From Oceanobacillus halotolerans (GTDB lineage Bacteria > Bacillota > Bacilli > Bacillales > Amphibacillaceae), in assembly GCF_010993955.1 (NCBI RefSeq), contig NZ_WIXL01000003.1, forward strand, positions 186,001 to 250,000: a stretch of 64,000 nt of DNA, written 5' to 3'. The translations under genes were made by a program, and so were the position numbers. Each line of letters starts with the position of its first letter. Position 1 is the stretch's first letter. Of the stretch, positions 41,533 through 50,650 are shown one piece after another. The notes under the pieces are model-generated. The model made no database searches. It had not been told where the DNA came from and saw nothing but the letters and a program-made list of their open reading frames with translations.

Positions 41533-42741
41533 TTATTTCAGTTTATTTACGGCATTACCTAATTCTTCCATAAACTGTTCTGCTGACAAACTTCGGTCAC
41601 CACCACCTTGTGCAACAGAATCATTTCCACCGCCTTTTCCATCAATAACTGGCAGCACCTGCTTCACTAATTTGTTCATACTAATAACCACATCATCACT
41701 TCGGGAACAAACAAGTTGCAGTTTGGTATCGTTTTCCGAAACTAGTAATACAACCACCTGGCTCGTTTTCATTGGAATCAACTTTGCCAATTGCTGCATT
41801 TCCTTCATGGAACGGTTCTGGAAAATAGCTTTTACGATTTTCCGATTATGAACCCACTTTGCCTCATCGATTAGTGTTTTAGCTTCAGACTTAAGAAGTT
41901 GTGTTTTCAATTGATCGATTCTCTTTTCCTGATTCTTGTTTTGCTGTAAGACTTGTTCGGTTGCTTCTACTAGTTTTTCCTGAGGGGCACTAAGTTGTGA
42001 GGTTAGACCTTGAATGACATGGTGTTTTTCATGAAGTTGGTTCAGCACTCTATTTCCACAAACAAAGTAGACACGAATATTTTTCTTTTGTTTTTCCAAA
42101 TGTAAGACTTTAATGGAGGAAATTTCTCCTGTTGATTGTGGGTGTGTTCCGCCACAACCGTTATAATCGATAGTTGGGATGATGACTAAACGAATATTGT
42201 CTGTTACAGATACTGCTTTTCGTAGCGTAAAATTCGAAAGCTCCTCATCCGTTACCCATTTTGTTTCAATTGGGTGATTTTCTAAGATAAGCTGATTCGC
42301 CTTCTCTTCAACTTGCCTCGCTTCCTCATCTGATAGGTCGTGAGCTTTAATATCAATCGAGCAAATTGTTTTTCCTAAATGAAAGCTAACTGTTGGGTAA
42401 CCATGATCATCTTCTAATATTGCCGATAAAATATGCTGACCTGCATGCTGCTGCATATGATCAAAACGGCGATTCCAATCAATTTTGCCAACAAGTTCGT
42501 TGTGTACTATCAATGGCTTCTCGATAAAATGTCTAATTTCACCATCAACCTCTTCCACGTCATACACCCTGACATCCTGTAATGTTCCCGTATCGTGTGG
42601 CTGGCCACCACCAGTTGGATAAAAGTGAGTTTGATCTAGCACAACATAGTCACGTTCCTTTTCATCCTTACTGACTTTTACCACATTGGCTGTAAACGAA
42701 CGATTATATTGGTCTTTATAATATAGTTTTTTGGTTGTCAT
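41533..42741 (-). CDS. alaX: Alanyl-tRNA editing protein AlaX, long form (AlaX-L)
   Basis: 402 residues. N-terminal beta-barrel like that of AlaRS (FYPTGGGQPHDTG at about 40-52). The editing-site zinc ligands are H99 and H103 in MQQHAGQHILSA, then C196 and H200 in YNGCGGTHP. A coiled-coil stretch (about 240-300) leads to a C-terminal DHHA1 domain (GGGNDSVAQGGGD). It hydrolyses Ser-tRNA(Ala) or Gly-tRNA(Ala) in trans. All ligands are present, so activity is likely. AAGGAG precedes the ATG. Confidence 0.92.
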   Translation of the reverse strand: MTTKKLYYKDQYNRSFTANVVKVSKDEKERDYVVLDQTHFYPTGGGQPHDTGTLQDVRVYDVEEVDGEIRHFIEKPLIVHNELVGKIDWNRRFDHMQQHAGQHILSAILEDDHGYPTVSFHLGKTICSIDIKAHDLSDEEARQVEEKANQLILENHPIETKWVTDEELSNFTLRKAVSVTDNIRLVIIPTIDYNGCGGTHPQSTGEISSIKVLHLEKQKKNIRVYFVCGNRVLNQLHEKHHVIQGLTSQLSAPQEKLVEATEQVLQQNKNQEKRIDQLKTQLLKSEAKTLIDEAKWVHNRKIVKAIFQNRSMKEMQQLAKLIPMKTSQVVVLLVSENDTKLQLVCSRSDDVVISMNKLVKQVLPVIDGKGGGNDSVAQGGGDRSLSAEQFMEELGNAVNKLK

Positions 42742-42764
42742 TTTGGTACACTCCTTGCTTTTTC

Positions 42765-42959
42765 TTACTTGTAATGATGCTTTTCCGTTAATAATTGATC
42801 CAATTTTTGTTCAATCCGATTTAACTGTTTATTTCGGTTTATCATCGTCACAAATACCAATACAATTCCTGCTACAACTAAACTTAGGATTATAAAGAAA
42901 AGTAATTGAAAAATCATATCACCAATATGTAATCCACCTAGAGTTGATCCGATTAGCAT
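42765..42959 (-). CDS. DUF4083-type small membrane protein
   Basis: 64 residues with one long hydrophobic segment (about 15-40) followed by NRNKQLNRIEQKLDQLL, the short amphipathic tail seen in DUF4083 proteins. It precedes alaX by 24 bases on the same strand and may share its transcript. Confidence 0.65.
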   Translation of the reverse strand: MLIGSTLGGLHIGDMIFQLLFFIILSLVVAGIVLVFVTMINRNKQLNRIEQKLDQLLTEKHHYK

Positions 42960-43019
42960 CTAAATCCTCCTATCCTACTATCGTCTCGTAAATTTGTGAA
43001 TTGTTCTGCACTCTCTTAT

Positions 43020-43165
43020 CTATTCCTGTTTTGGTACTGACAAGCGTACGTTCTCGATTTACTTTTTACGGCTTTTCTTGCTTGAATGTGCATTGATAAG
43101 TGTGCTCTGTTACCTTTTCACTGATTTTCTTGCTGTTCTGGGCACTGACAAGCACTCCCGTTAGA
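43020..43165. repeat. Degenerate tandem repeat, about 54 bp, three units
   Basis: TGACAAG or TGATAAG occurs at 43038, 43094 and 43146 within a broader shared pattern TTTTCTTGCT, then GCA(C/T)TGA(C/T)AAG, then CTC. It lies between small genes. Confidence 0.5.
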
Positions 43166-43193
43166 AGCGTGAACTCACTAACCCATATTTCAC

Positions 43194-43382
43194 CTATCTT
43201 CTCCACTTATTTCGTTTGGTTATAAAAGCATTCGCAAACACAATTCCCAAAATGGCACTGGCTATGGAAATGATCATCAAATAGTCTGTCTGGATGGTGA
43301 TAATGAAATAAAACGGAAACGTGATAACCAAAACGGTTACAAATACAAATAAACCTCTAATAAGTGAATTAATCGTCCTCAC
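43194..43382 (-). CDS. Hypothetical small membrane protein
   Basis: 62 residues with two membrane segments (about 9-29, 33-52) and a basic end TKRNKWRR. No family recognised. It begins 11 bases after the stop of the DUF2164 gene, consistent with an operon. Confidence 0.5.
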   Translation of the reverse strand: MRTINSLIRGLFVFVTVLVITFPFYFIITIQTDYLMIISIASAILGIVFANAFITKRNKWRR

Positions 43383-43392
43383 CTGCTTTGTG

Positions 43393-43632
43393 TTAGAGTG
43401 GTCTTTCCAATGATTGAAGATCTTCCTCTAAATTCATCACTTTCTGTTCAACCATTTCCTTTGCATCTTTTATACCCTGATTATAAAAATAAGGCCCAAC
43501 TTCTTTTACAAGAAAATCAAATAGATTCTCTGCTGCTAAATCACCAATTTCCTCTGATCGCTCCTGCTCAAAGTAGACTTTTAGATTCTCTTTTATTTTA
43601 TCTTTTTCAGCTTTTGAAAATCTGACATACAT
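43393..43632 (-). CDS. DUF2164 family protein
   Basis: 79 residues. RFSKAEKDKIKENLKVYFEQ, the block EIGDLAAENLFDFLVKEVGP and YFYNQGIKDAKEMVEQK match the DUF2164 pattern over its whole length. The protein is small, soluble and conserved in Firmicutes and Proteobacteria, with no known function. Confidence 0.8.
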   Translation of the reverse strand: MYVRFSKAEKDKIKENLKVYFEQERSEEIGDLAAENLFDFLVKEVGPYFYNQGIKDAKEMVEQKVMNLEEDLQSLERPL

Positions 43633-43699
43633 TAATCTCGCTCCGTCCTTTTAATTTTAGACCGTTTCGACCGGCCACATCCTATTCAATTCCTCTATA

Positions 43700-44116
43700 C
43701 TATCCTTCTCGTAATGATTGGTAAACCTCCCATTCCCCGTTTCGCTTCACCATTACATTTAGCGGTGCATCTCCTTTTCCATATTCCTCTCCATTGGCAG
43801 TATAAACAGCTGTTCCTGCTGGAAGTTTTGATGCATATAAGTTCCAGAACCACCATGTATTTGTCGTCTGCTTCTTAATTTCACCGATCTTTTCCCCTTT
43901 GGTATACTCCCTTTCGCTAATCCAATCACGATTCGATACATTGGAGTAGACCAGACCATCTAATTGTAAGATATCAGCATCTGCGTTTCCATCTAGAATA
44001 TCCTTGGCACTTGGGTTATCGGTGCCAACTTGCGGTGGGAAGTGACCTGTTAGGGATAAGACAGCTAGGAAGAATAAGAACGAAACTAACACACAATATA
44101 TGATTACTTTTCTCAT
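43700..44116 (-). CDS. Hypothetical secreted or anchored protein
   Basis: 138 residues. A single N-terminal hydrophobic segment (residues 3-22) is followed by a mature domain with ADILQLDGLVYSNVSNRDWI, a central TKGEKIGEIKKQT and a C-terminal LPAGTAVYTANGEEYG. No lipobox. Similar short extracytoplasmic proteins occur in Bacillaceae with no assigned role. Confidence 0.55.
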   Translation of the reverse strand: MRKVIIYCVLVSFLFFLAVLSLTGHFPPQVGTDNPSAKDILDGNADADILQLDGLVYSNVSNRDWISEREYTKGEKIGEIKKQTTNTWWFWNLYASKLPAGTAVYTANGEEYGKGDAPLNVMVKRNGEWEVYQSLREG

Positions 44117-44232
44117 TAAAATCCCCCATAAAAATCAACCTGTTTGATTGGATTTTTCGACCCACAGTACGCCGCATTCTTAGTCATACCCGCCAGGTAC
44201 CACGTGGTAAAGATTTATCCCCACACAAACCA

Positions 44233-44787
44233 TCATTCATTTTGATAGCAAGTTTCATAATCATTCTTCATCAGCCAACTTTGACAAGCAAGCCCGCTGT
44301 CATGATAAATCTCATGATTCACATCTAATTCAACACTTCTATTTGAGTTTGGAAATTCCAGGCTTTCATTCTTAATGTATAAGGTGTCTTCATTTTTCCA
44401 TTCCATTGAAAAAGTACGTTTCGCATCACTATGATAGATGGTCTTCACCTCTCCACTATCATGAGAGGTAACATCTACCCAAAGATTAACACCACCCGCT
44501 GCACCACCATACGTCTTAAAATAGGCATTCGCTGTATATTTTTCGGTTGGTGATTCAACAGGTCCTTCATACAACTCACCATCAAGGTTATCGAATGTAA
44601 AGAAGTACTTGGTGTAGCCAATTACGCCAAAACCGATAACAAAACTAATGATTGTAGCAGTTAGAAGCTTTTTCGGAAAAGGCTTCCTTTTAATAAAAGA
44701 AACACTACATGTAACCAAAAAAATGATTAAAAAGAGAGACGCAATCATTAAACTGACATAACCAATTAAACTTACATAAGGATTCAT
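44233..44787 (-). CDS. DUF5412-like membrane protein
   Basis: About 184 residues from the ATG at 44787, seven bases after AGAGGAG (a GTG two codons earlier is also in frame). Two membrane segments (about 7-28, 43-62) precede an extracytoplasmic domain with YTANAYFKTYGGAAGGVNLW, the signature stretch of DUF5412. The function is not known. The neighbour at 44803 has the same layout and starts 15 bases upstream. Confidence 0.65.
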   Translation of the reverse strand: MNPYVSLIGYVSLMIASLFLIIFLVTCSVSFIKRKPFPKKLLTATIISFVIGFGVIGYTKYFFTFDNLDGELYEGPVESPTEKYTANAYFKTYGGAAGGVNLWVDVTSHDSGEVKTIYHSDAKRTFSMEWKNEDTLYIKNESLEFPNSNRSVELDVNHEIYHDSGLACQSWLMKNDYETCYQNE

Positions 44788-44802
44788 ATACACTCTCCTC
44801 TG

Positions 44803-45339
44803 CTATGCAGACGAAACAAAGTACCAATGCTCATCAAGCTTTTTAATCTCTTTGAAATCCCCGCCAAATGAACGTCGGGATGGCCCCTCATCATTCGGGG
44901 AATAAACAATACCAGAGAAATTATCGAGCACTCCTCGAAATGTGAAGAATAATACTGCATAATCTTCTCCTTGTTTATCGATCATAACATCTCCACCACC
45001 AGATGACACGTGTGTATAACAAGCTGGTAGGTGAATAAGAGATGAATTGTGGGAAACGTTCGCTTGAAGGGTTTCCTTTTGGATCATTGTTACCACTTCA
45101 TTTCTGGCTGATTTCTTCCACAAAAAATCGACGTGTATGGCTAGTTGATTAAACGGAATCACAACCAATAAAAAGATCGTGACAACATGTATCACAAAAG
45201 GTTTCCAATCCTTTTTCCAAAATAACCGGATAATCGTGATAATGAATAGGACACCAAACAGTCCATATACAACAAACCAGACAAATGGCATAAAAAATGG
45301 CGTAAAGACCTCGATTAACTTCCATTGAAAGAACGCCAT
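44803..45339 (-). CDS. Hypothetical membrane protein
   Basis: 178 residues: two membrane segments (about 14-40, 48-65), then a soluble domain with LIHLPACYTHVSSGGGDVMI and VLFFTFRGVLDNFSGIVYSP. The SSGGG...YAVLFFTFRG pattern occurs in uncharacterised Bacillales proteins. Probably co-transcribed with the DUF5412-like gene. Confidence 0.55.
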   Translation of the reverse strand: MAFFQWKLIEVFTPFFMPFVWFVVYGLFGVLFIITIIRLFWKKDWKPFVIHVVTIFLLVVIPFNQLAIHVDFLWKKSARNEVVTMIQKETLQANVSHNSSLIHLPACYTHVSSGGGDVMIDKQGEDYAVLFFTFRGVLDNFSGIVYSPNDEGPSRRSFGGDFKEIKKLDEHWYFVSSA

Positions 45340-45414
45340 GATCAGGAGGAACAGACTATATGCTACGGATAAAATTACTAATTTATTGATAGGAATAACT
45401 ATCCCCCATTTAAA

Positions 45415-45633
45415 TTAAATCGAAGTTAATAAAATAATAAAAGAACAAATCGATAAGGTAATATCAAGGTATCCTAATTTCCGATTATCCTGTTGTAATT
45501 CAATTATTCCCGTTGTTAAGAGATAAGCACCTAATAAGGCAAATAACCAAGTCAGATGATAACCATAGAGAAAACTATAGATGATATATCCGACTAAAAG
45601 TATTCCAATCCCAATTCTTACTTGTTTTAACAT
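45415..45633 (-). CDS. DUF3953-like small membrane protein
   Basis: 72 residues from ATG 45633, five bases after GGGGGGAAA. Three short membrane segments with QQDNRKLG between the second and third are typical of DUF3953. Function unknown. Confidence 0.6.
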   Translation of the reverse strand: MLKQVRIGIGILLVGYIIYSFLYGYHLTWLFALLGAYLLTTGIIELQQDNRKLGYLDITLSICSFIILLTSI

Positions 45634-45661
45634 CACTTTCCCCCCCATTTACGCAGCGATA

Positions 45662-46069
45662 CTAAAGATATTTTTCCATTCCTGGTCCAGCAGCAGGTCT
45701 TTCTTGGAAACCGTATTTTTTATAAAAGTCTGCTTTTCCCTCTGCAGCAGTCAATTGCACCCATTTAATGCCTTTCGCTTTACAATGATCTAGTAACATA
45801 TGTAACACGGTACGGCCTAATCCTTTTTTCTGATAGGCTGGGTGAACAATTAAATCCCCTATTAATGTTTGATAGACACCATCTGAAATGATCCGACCAA
45901 AAGCAATTAACTCGTCCTCATCATAAACAGCAACTAGATACCAGCTGTTTGTTATAGCTTGAAACAATTCATCCTCTGTAAAACCATGATTTTCGTTCCA
46001 TCCTGTTGTTTCATATAATCTAAAAAACAGTTCTTTATCAGGTACTGTATTTGTGTATGTAAAATCCAA
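45662..46069 (-). CDS. GNAT-family N-acetyltransferase
   Basis: 135 residues with a TTG start five bases after GGAGG. The acetyl-CoA motif A is LIGDLIVHPAYQKKGLGRTV (about 74-93, Q/RxxGxG pattern QKKGLG). A C-terminal FYKKYGFQERP block completes the GNAT fold. It resembles small acetyltransferases acting on amines such as aromatic or aminoglycoside-like substrates, but the acceptor is unknown. Confidence 0.85.
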   Translation of the reverse strand: MDFTYTNTVPDKELFFRLYETTGWNENHGFTEDELFQAITNSWYLVAVYDEDELIAFGRIISDGVYQTLIGDLIVHPAYQKKGLGRTVLHMLLDHCKAKGIKWVQLTAAEGKADFYKKYGFQERPAAGPGMEKYL

Positions 46070-46149
46070 TTGTAATCCTCCAATTCATTTTGATTCTTTT
46101 TTTAGTTTACTAGAATTAAATTAGTATTAAAACTAGTTGAGAGAACTCA

Positions 46150-46359
46150 TTAAGAGCCGTAATATCCAGCTGTATAAAGAAGCAGAACACCAACAAACGT
46201 GACAACTATCCCAATTATAAATACAACTCCTATTGTCTTAAATTCCTTTGTATCAAACCATACAACTGCTGCTATGATTACGGTGAAAATAATTCCAAAA
46301 AAGATAGAAGCATACGGATTCGTAGGCTGAATCCAGTCATACCAATTAACAAATCCCAT
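46150..46359 (-). CDS. Hypothetical small membrane protein
   Basis: 69 residues with two membrane segments (about 19-34, 43-63). The start MGFVNWYDWIQPTNPYASI is well supported by GGAGTGATTGA. No family recognised. Confidence 0.5.
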   Translation of the reverse strand: MGFVNWYDWIQPTNPYASIFFGIIFTVIIAAVVWFDTKEFKTIGVVFIIGIVVTFVGVLLLYTAGYYGS

Positions 46360-46397
46360 TCAATCACTCCTTTTCCATCATGTGATTTGACCAAGCA

Positions 46398-46482
46398 GAA
46401 AGGAATTATTCCGAAGTTGTGCCGCTTCTCTTGAGGGACTGGACTATTGTAGCCGTTCCATGTTACAGCATGGGGTTACAAT
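46398..46482 (+). pseudogene. Relic of a type I toxin-antitoxin locus (terminator part)
   Basis: AGGAATTATTCC, then CTTCTCTTGAGGGACTGGAC, TATTGTAGCCGTTCCATGTT and ACAGCATGGGG repeat 34838-34912 in the same order. The toxin gene and strong ribosome-binding site are missing, and the last arm of the terminator is damaged. Confidence 0.65.
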
Positions 46483-46685
46483 ATTGGATGAATTCCAACA
46501 CGTTTCCCCACTCCCTGAAATTGAATGGTATTACTTATTTTACCATAAATATTCTGAATATATTGTGAAGAAGATACGTTCTTCATTTTTTAAAAACATA
46601 AAATCAGACTTTCTCTCGAAAAAAATGTTATAATTTGTAGGAAGTTAACGAACATCACAATGTAGAAAAGGAATTTGCATATAAA

Positions 46686-47576
46686 ATGGAAACAAAACTT
46701 AGTAAAATTTTAGCCGCAACCGTTAAAACAGGTATTATTAAATCGAATTTGATCCCCATGTTTGCTGGTCTAACACTGGCACTGTACACCTATAAAATAC
46801 CAATAACGGATAAAATCCTCGAAATTATATGTGCTTTTATCGGTTCTGCACTAATTATTGGTGCTGCTGGTGCCTTTAATAATCTATATGACCGTGATAT
46901 TGATTCCATTATGGAGCGGACGAAAGTAAGGCCAACTGTTACAGGGCAAATTAGCACTAAAGTGGTCTTATGGCTTTCGATTGGAATGTCTATTGTTGGA
47001 ATCGGTGCTCTTTTATTTACGACTCCCTTAGCAGCATTCTTAGGTTTCATGGGATTGTTTTTATATGTCGTGCCTTACACGATGTGGAGTAAACGAAGGA
47101 CTGTATATAATACAGAAATCGGAAGTTTATCTGGGGCTATGCCACCATTAATTGGCTGGGCGGCGATGTATCCGGATATTACACACCCTGCAATTCTTGG
47201 TTTATTTGTTATTTCGATTCTTTGGCAAATGCCTCATTTCTATGCCATTGCCATTCGAAGACAGGATGAATACAAAGCAGCTAATGTCCCAATGCTTCCT
47301 GTTGTCAAAGGAATCAGAAGAACGTACATCCAGACAAACGTCTATTTAGTCGTTATGATTGCGATTAGTCTTTTATTTAGTTCATTAAGTATTGGCCTAA
47401 TGCTTGTGGGGTTACTTATGGGAACGATATGGCTGGTTATTAGTATTAGAGGATACAACAAAATGGACTCCAAAAAATGGGCCAAATCATTGTTCATCTT
47501 TTCACTTTTATACATGACCATTCTATTTTCAACAGTCATTATCTATTCACTGATGGGGATTATTTTTGATTTGTAA
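46686..47576 (+). CDS. ctaB: Protoheme IX farnesyltransferase (heme O synthase)
   Basis: 296 residues of the UbiA prenyltransferase family with nine membrane segments. First Asp-rich motif NNLYDRDIDSIMERTKVRPT (about 65-84) and second motif QMPHFYAIAIRRQDEYKAAN (about 179-198) are those of CtaB/CyoE. It farnesylates heme B to heme O for cytochrome oxidases. Neither ctaA nor cytochrome oxidase genes are nearby, so this is probably a stand-alone second copy (inference). The ribosome-binding site is weak (GGAATTTGCAT). Confidence 0.92.
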   Translation: METKLSKILAATVKTGIIKSNLIPMFAGLTLALYTYKIPITDKILEIICAFIGSALIIGAAGAFNNLYDRDIDSIMERTKVRPTVTGQISTKVVLWLSIGMSIVGIGALLFTTPLAAFLGFMGLFLYVVPYTMWSKRRTVYNTEIGSLSGAMPPLIGWAAMYPDITHPAILGLFVISILWQMPHFYAIAIRRQDEYKAANVPMLPVVKGIRRTYIQTNVYLVVMIAISLLFSSLSIGLMLVGLLMGTIWLVISIRGYNKMDSKKWAKSLFIFSLLYMTILFSTVIIYSLMGIIFDL

Positions 47577-47686
47577 GTTACATTAAGCGAATTACTCATG
47601 AAGATACGCTTTCATATATAAAAGATATATCCTTTACTGGAAAGCAAATAATAAACGCCAATAACTAGATAACTCCATTTTGATTT

Positions 47687-48547
47687 TTAATTTAAAGTCT
47701 TATAATGTAGTGTTATTGGCTGATTTTCTTCCATAGTTGCCTTATATAAACTAATATTTCCGACAGTTGGTTCGGAAGCAGCAGAATGAACCTTAAAATT
47801 TTCATTTAAGGATATGGTCCAAACGGCTTCGTTATTTTTCTTTAAAACAACAGCAAGTGTACCAAACTGCTCCATATTTTCCCACTCGAATAATTCTGTT
47901 TCACCATTTTCCGTAACAGATATTCCTTCTGTATTGCTTACAACTGATACATCACTCCCTTCCCATCGTCCATGAATTTCGGCTCCAACATAATAATAAG
48001 AGCTACCACTACCACGATCACCATAAGTACCGATAAATTGCTGAATGGTATCGTCAACAGCTTTGTATGTAACGGCTGCAACATCATCTGCTAACCATTC
48101 CACATTATACTCCCCGTCTGTTTCATAGGGTAATCTTTCTTTTGGACGAGCTAAAATGCCGTAATACGATCTATAATAAACGGCTTCTCCATTCTTCACA
48201 TTTTCTTTAATGGATAAAACATGTTTAAAATCAGGTGATAGGCTTGTTATATTTTTAATTTCCTGGTTACTTGTAACAAGCAGCACCCCATTAACAACAA
48301 TGAACACGACCATAACACTAGCACCAATCCATCTCCACTTTTTCGTAAGTGTAAGCAAAAGCAAAATTGCGAGCCCTAAACAGGTCACACAGAGAATATT
48401 TATGATGTAAAAAAGCCGATTATCAATATACTCTACTTGAAACCTTTCATGTATGAACAAATACCCTAATTGCAAACAAAAGAAGCCAGCCGCAAAAAGG
48501 AATAGAATCCAGCCTATTATTTTTCGTATATCCTTATTTTGTTTCAT
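47687..48547 (-). CDS. Hypothetical membrane protein coupled to the BNR protein
   Basis: 286 residues. Three membrane segments (about 8-30, 44-63, 73-92) precede a long extracytoplasmic domain with repeated beta pattern (EYNVEWLADDVAAVTYKAVD, ETELFEWENMEQFGTLAVVL). Its start overlaps the end of the upstream gene by 14 bases. No enzymatic motif seen. With its partner it may form a surface complex (inference). Confidence 0.55.
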   Translation of the reverse strand: MKQNKDIRKIIGWILFLFAAGFFCLQLGYLFIHERFQVEYIDNRLFYIINILCVTCLGLAILLLLTLTKKWRWIGASVMVVFIVVNGVLLVTSNQEIKNITSLSPDFKHVLSIKENVKNGEAVYYRSYYGILARPKERLPYETDGEYNVEWLADDVAAVTYKAVDDTIQQFIGTYGDRGSGSSYYYVGAEIHGRWEGSDVSVVSNTEGISVTENGETELFEWENMEQFGTLAVVLKKNNEAVWTISLNENFKVHSAASEPTVGNISLYKATMEENQPITLHYKTLN

Positions 48548-49472
48548 TTGGCTGTACCTCCATCGAAAATTCCCATGTTTTACCGTTATCTTCTGAAATG
48601 AATTTTCCTTTCACGTTTCCACCTTTATAATCACCATTAGGACCTTGGTTAACCAAAACAGACAAATGATCATCCTCTTTTACTGGAAATTCTGCCTGAA
48701 CAAAGATTCTATCATACTTCTCCGGAATAGGAATAACTGCTTCAGTCCAAGTATTTCCGCCATCTTGTGTAACATAAACGTCTGGTTCCTCAGGATTAAT
48801 CGTTCCATAGGACATAAATCCTGTCGTTTCATCTACAAAACCACCATCAGCAAGTAATCTCGTTGTCGGTGGACTAGCTGTTTCCTTCCAATTTTCTCCA
48901 CCATCATTCGTTAAAAAGGAAGTGGAAAACTCTTGAGACATAGTTCGGTCACCAGAAAGAACAACATACCCAAACTGATCATTTAAGAAATCCACTTTTC
49001 GAAACCTTATTGGTGGAAAGGTTTCCGTAACAACGCTTTCTTGCCATGTTTTTCCTTGATCGAGGGAGTATATTAAAAATGTCCGACCTTGCTTATATAA
49101 AAATGCAGCACGATTTTCATTAAGAATATAGCTCCCAGCAATTAATTCTTGTTTGTTCCCATTGTACTCTCCATCAAATAATTGGCCTTTTTCAACCGGA
49201 ACCCTTACCCAGTCCTTTCCTTTATTGTAGGTAATATTTAGCTCGTCGTTTTGTAATGTATAACTAATCGTATCATTATTTACTGGCTGTAATGGCTGGG
49301 CATAAGGTTGTTCTAGTTCATTTGATGGGTTTGTATTCTCTTGCATTTCATTTGGTTGATTTAATTCTGGAAGCGTAATCTGGTCTTGACTTTGGTAAAA
49401 GAAAATACCAATGGTTAAGCCAATCATCATCGCACCAGCTACACCAAGGATAACATTTCTCACTGGAATCAC
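48534..49472 (-). CDS. Membrane-anchored BNR/YCF48-type beta-propeller protein
   Basis: 312 residues. An N-terminal membrane anchor (about 6-27) and a Pro/Gln/Asn-rich linker lead to a propeller with repeated Asp-box-like motifs: YSLDQGKTWQES, LTNDGGENWKET, VTQDGGNTWTEA and SEDNGKTWEFS (S/TxDxGxTW pattern). Such repeats occur in sialidases and in YCF48-type assembly proteins; sialidase catalytic residues are not evident. It is the first gene of a two-gene operon. Confidence 0.7.
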   Translation of the reverse strand: MIPVRNVILGVAGAMMIGLTIGIFFYQSQDQITLPELNQPNEMQENTNPSNELEQPYAQPLQPVNNDTISYTLQNDELNITYNKGKDWVRVPVEKGQLFDGEYNGNKQELIAGSYILNENRAAFLYKQGRTFLIYSLDQGKTWQESVVTETFPPIRFRKVDFLNDQFGYVVLSGDRTMSQEFSTSFLTNDGGENWKETASPPTTRLLADGGFVDETTGFMSYGTINPEEPDVYVTQDGGNTWTEAVIPIPEKYDRIFVQAEFPVKEDDHLSVLVNQGPNGDYKGGNVKGKFISEDNGKTWEFSMEVQPNETK

Positions 49473-49803
49473 TCCCGATATGGTATTTTATTTTAATATG
49501 CAATTATAATTATATGCGCATTCCCTGAAGCACAGATGTAATGTTACTGAGCTAACGACCACTTATTTATATTAACATCTTTGTTCCAAATCATCCGACC
49601 AAAATCTTGCACTTTAGCTATTTTCTAAAAGATTGTTGCTTTTCCCAGAATAAATCTTAAGACATAGTTGATAAATTATGAGACGTTAAGAAAGCAACAA
49701 AGTATGAGAAAAGAGTCTTTATTTTAATAGTTGGACTTTACTGTGTGTACAAAAAATGATTAAGTAGAAGGAGATTAATGGTAGTTTCATAGGGGGAAAA
49801 TTG
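49473..49803. other. Intergenic region between divergent genes
   Basis: 331 bases containing the promoters for the BNR operon and the CPBP gene. No clear operator, hairpin or extra reading frame could be supported. Confidence 0.35.
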
Positions 49804-50469
49804 ATGAAAAGTCAAATTCTTTTTATCATCATCAGTACTTTGATTACATGTAGCATTCTTGCTTTTATCGAGCATGGAATTGAGATAAACTATCTTGTGA
49901 AAACAGGCAGCAAAATTGCTTTATTTGCGCTGAATATTGCCCTATATATAAAACTGTATAACGACTTTAACATAAAAGACATCATAACATTGAAACGGAT
50001 CGATAAGCGTGAATGGAAACGTATTTTGTTATTAGGTATTACATCTGCAAGTTTTGTATTGATTGCATTTTTTATTGCTGAACCATTTATCGATTTAGAT
50101 CGTATTCAACAAGACTTGGATAATCGACTAGGGATTACTGCATCAGGGTTTATTATAGTAGGATTGTATATATCGTTTGGGAATTCGTTTCTAGAAGAGT
50201 ACTTTTTTAGGGGTTTTATCTTTTTTAATTTACCTAGAAAACTAGCATATATGTATAGTCCCCTTTTGTTTGCCACCTATCATATACCAATGATTATGTT
50301 ATGGTTTGAGCCAGTTATCATTATGGTTTGTTTTTTTGGATTATGGGCCATTGGCATCACCTTTCACAAAGTAAATAATCGAAATAGCACGATCTGGTCT
50401 TCCTGGATTATTCATATTTTTGCGGATATGATCATTATTATTATTGGGTGTACTATTATTTACACATAA
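49804..50469 (+). CDS. CPBP-family intramembrane metalloprotease
   Basis: 221 residues from ATG 49804 (after AGGGGGAAAATTG). About six membrane segments. Motif 1 is EEYFFRGF with E131, E132 and R136; motif 2 follows as LLFATYHIPMIM with the zinc-binding histidine; a third histidine-bearing segment SWIIHIFADM is near the C-terminus. All three abortive-infection/CAAX-protease motifs are present. Many Gram-positive members give immunity to bacteriocins. No bacteriocin gene was found nearby. Confidence 0.87.
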   Translation: MKSQILFIIISTLITCSILAFIEHGIEINYLVKTGSKIALFALNIALYIKLYNDFNIKDIITLKRIDKREWKRILLLGITSASFVLIAFFIAEPFIDLDRIQQDLDNRLGITASGFIIVGLYISFGNSFLEEYFFRGFIFFNLPRKLAYMYSPLLFATYHIPMIMLWFEPVIIMVCFFGLWAIGITFHKVNNRNSTIWSSWIIHIFADMIIIIIGCTIIYT

Positions 50470-50602
50470 CTGGATTTATAGGAGCGCAAAAAACTTTGTC
50501 GACAAACCACTATCATTAGCAAGACAACACTTTTGCGAGAACGTGGTGTTGCAAATCAACCTTATATTTTTCAGTATAGTATAAAAATTGGGGTGCATGT
50601 CA

Positions 50603-50638
50603 TTGACTTATATCCCCCTTTAGACCCCTATAGGTATA
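50603..50638 (+). promoter_or_regulatory. Possible orphan CsoR/CstR-like operator and promoter
   Basis: TTGACT at 50603 is followed by ATCCCCCTTTAGACCCCTAT and AGGTATA. The ACCCCTATAGGTAT part resembles the TACCCC-N-GGGTA pattern of CsoR/CstR operators. The gene behind it is only a glpT fragment, so the element may be an orphan. Recognised by eye and weak. Confidence 0.3.
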
Positions 50639-50650
50639 TAATTACAGTTA

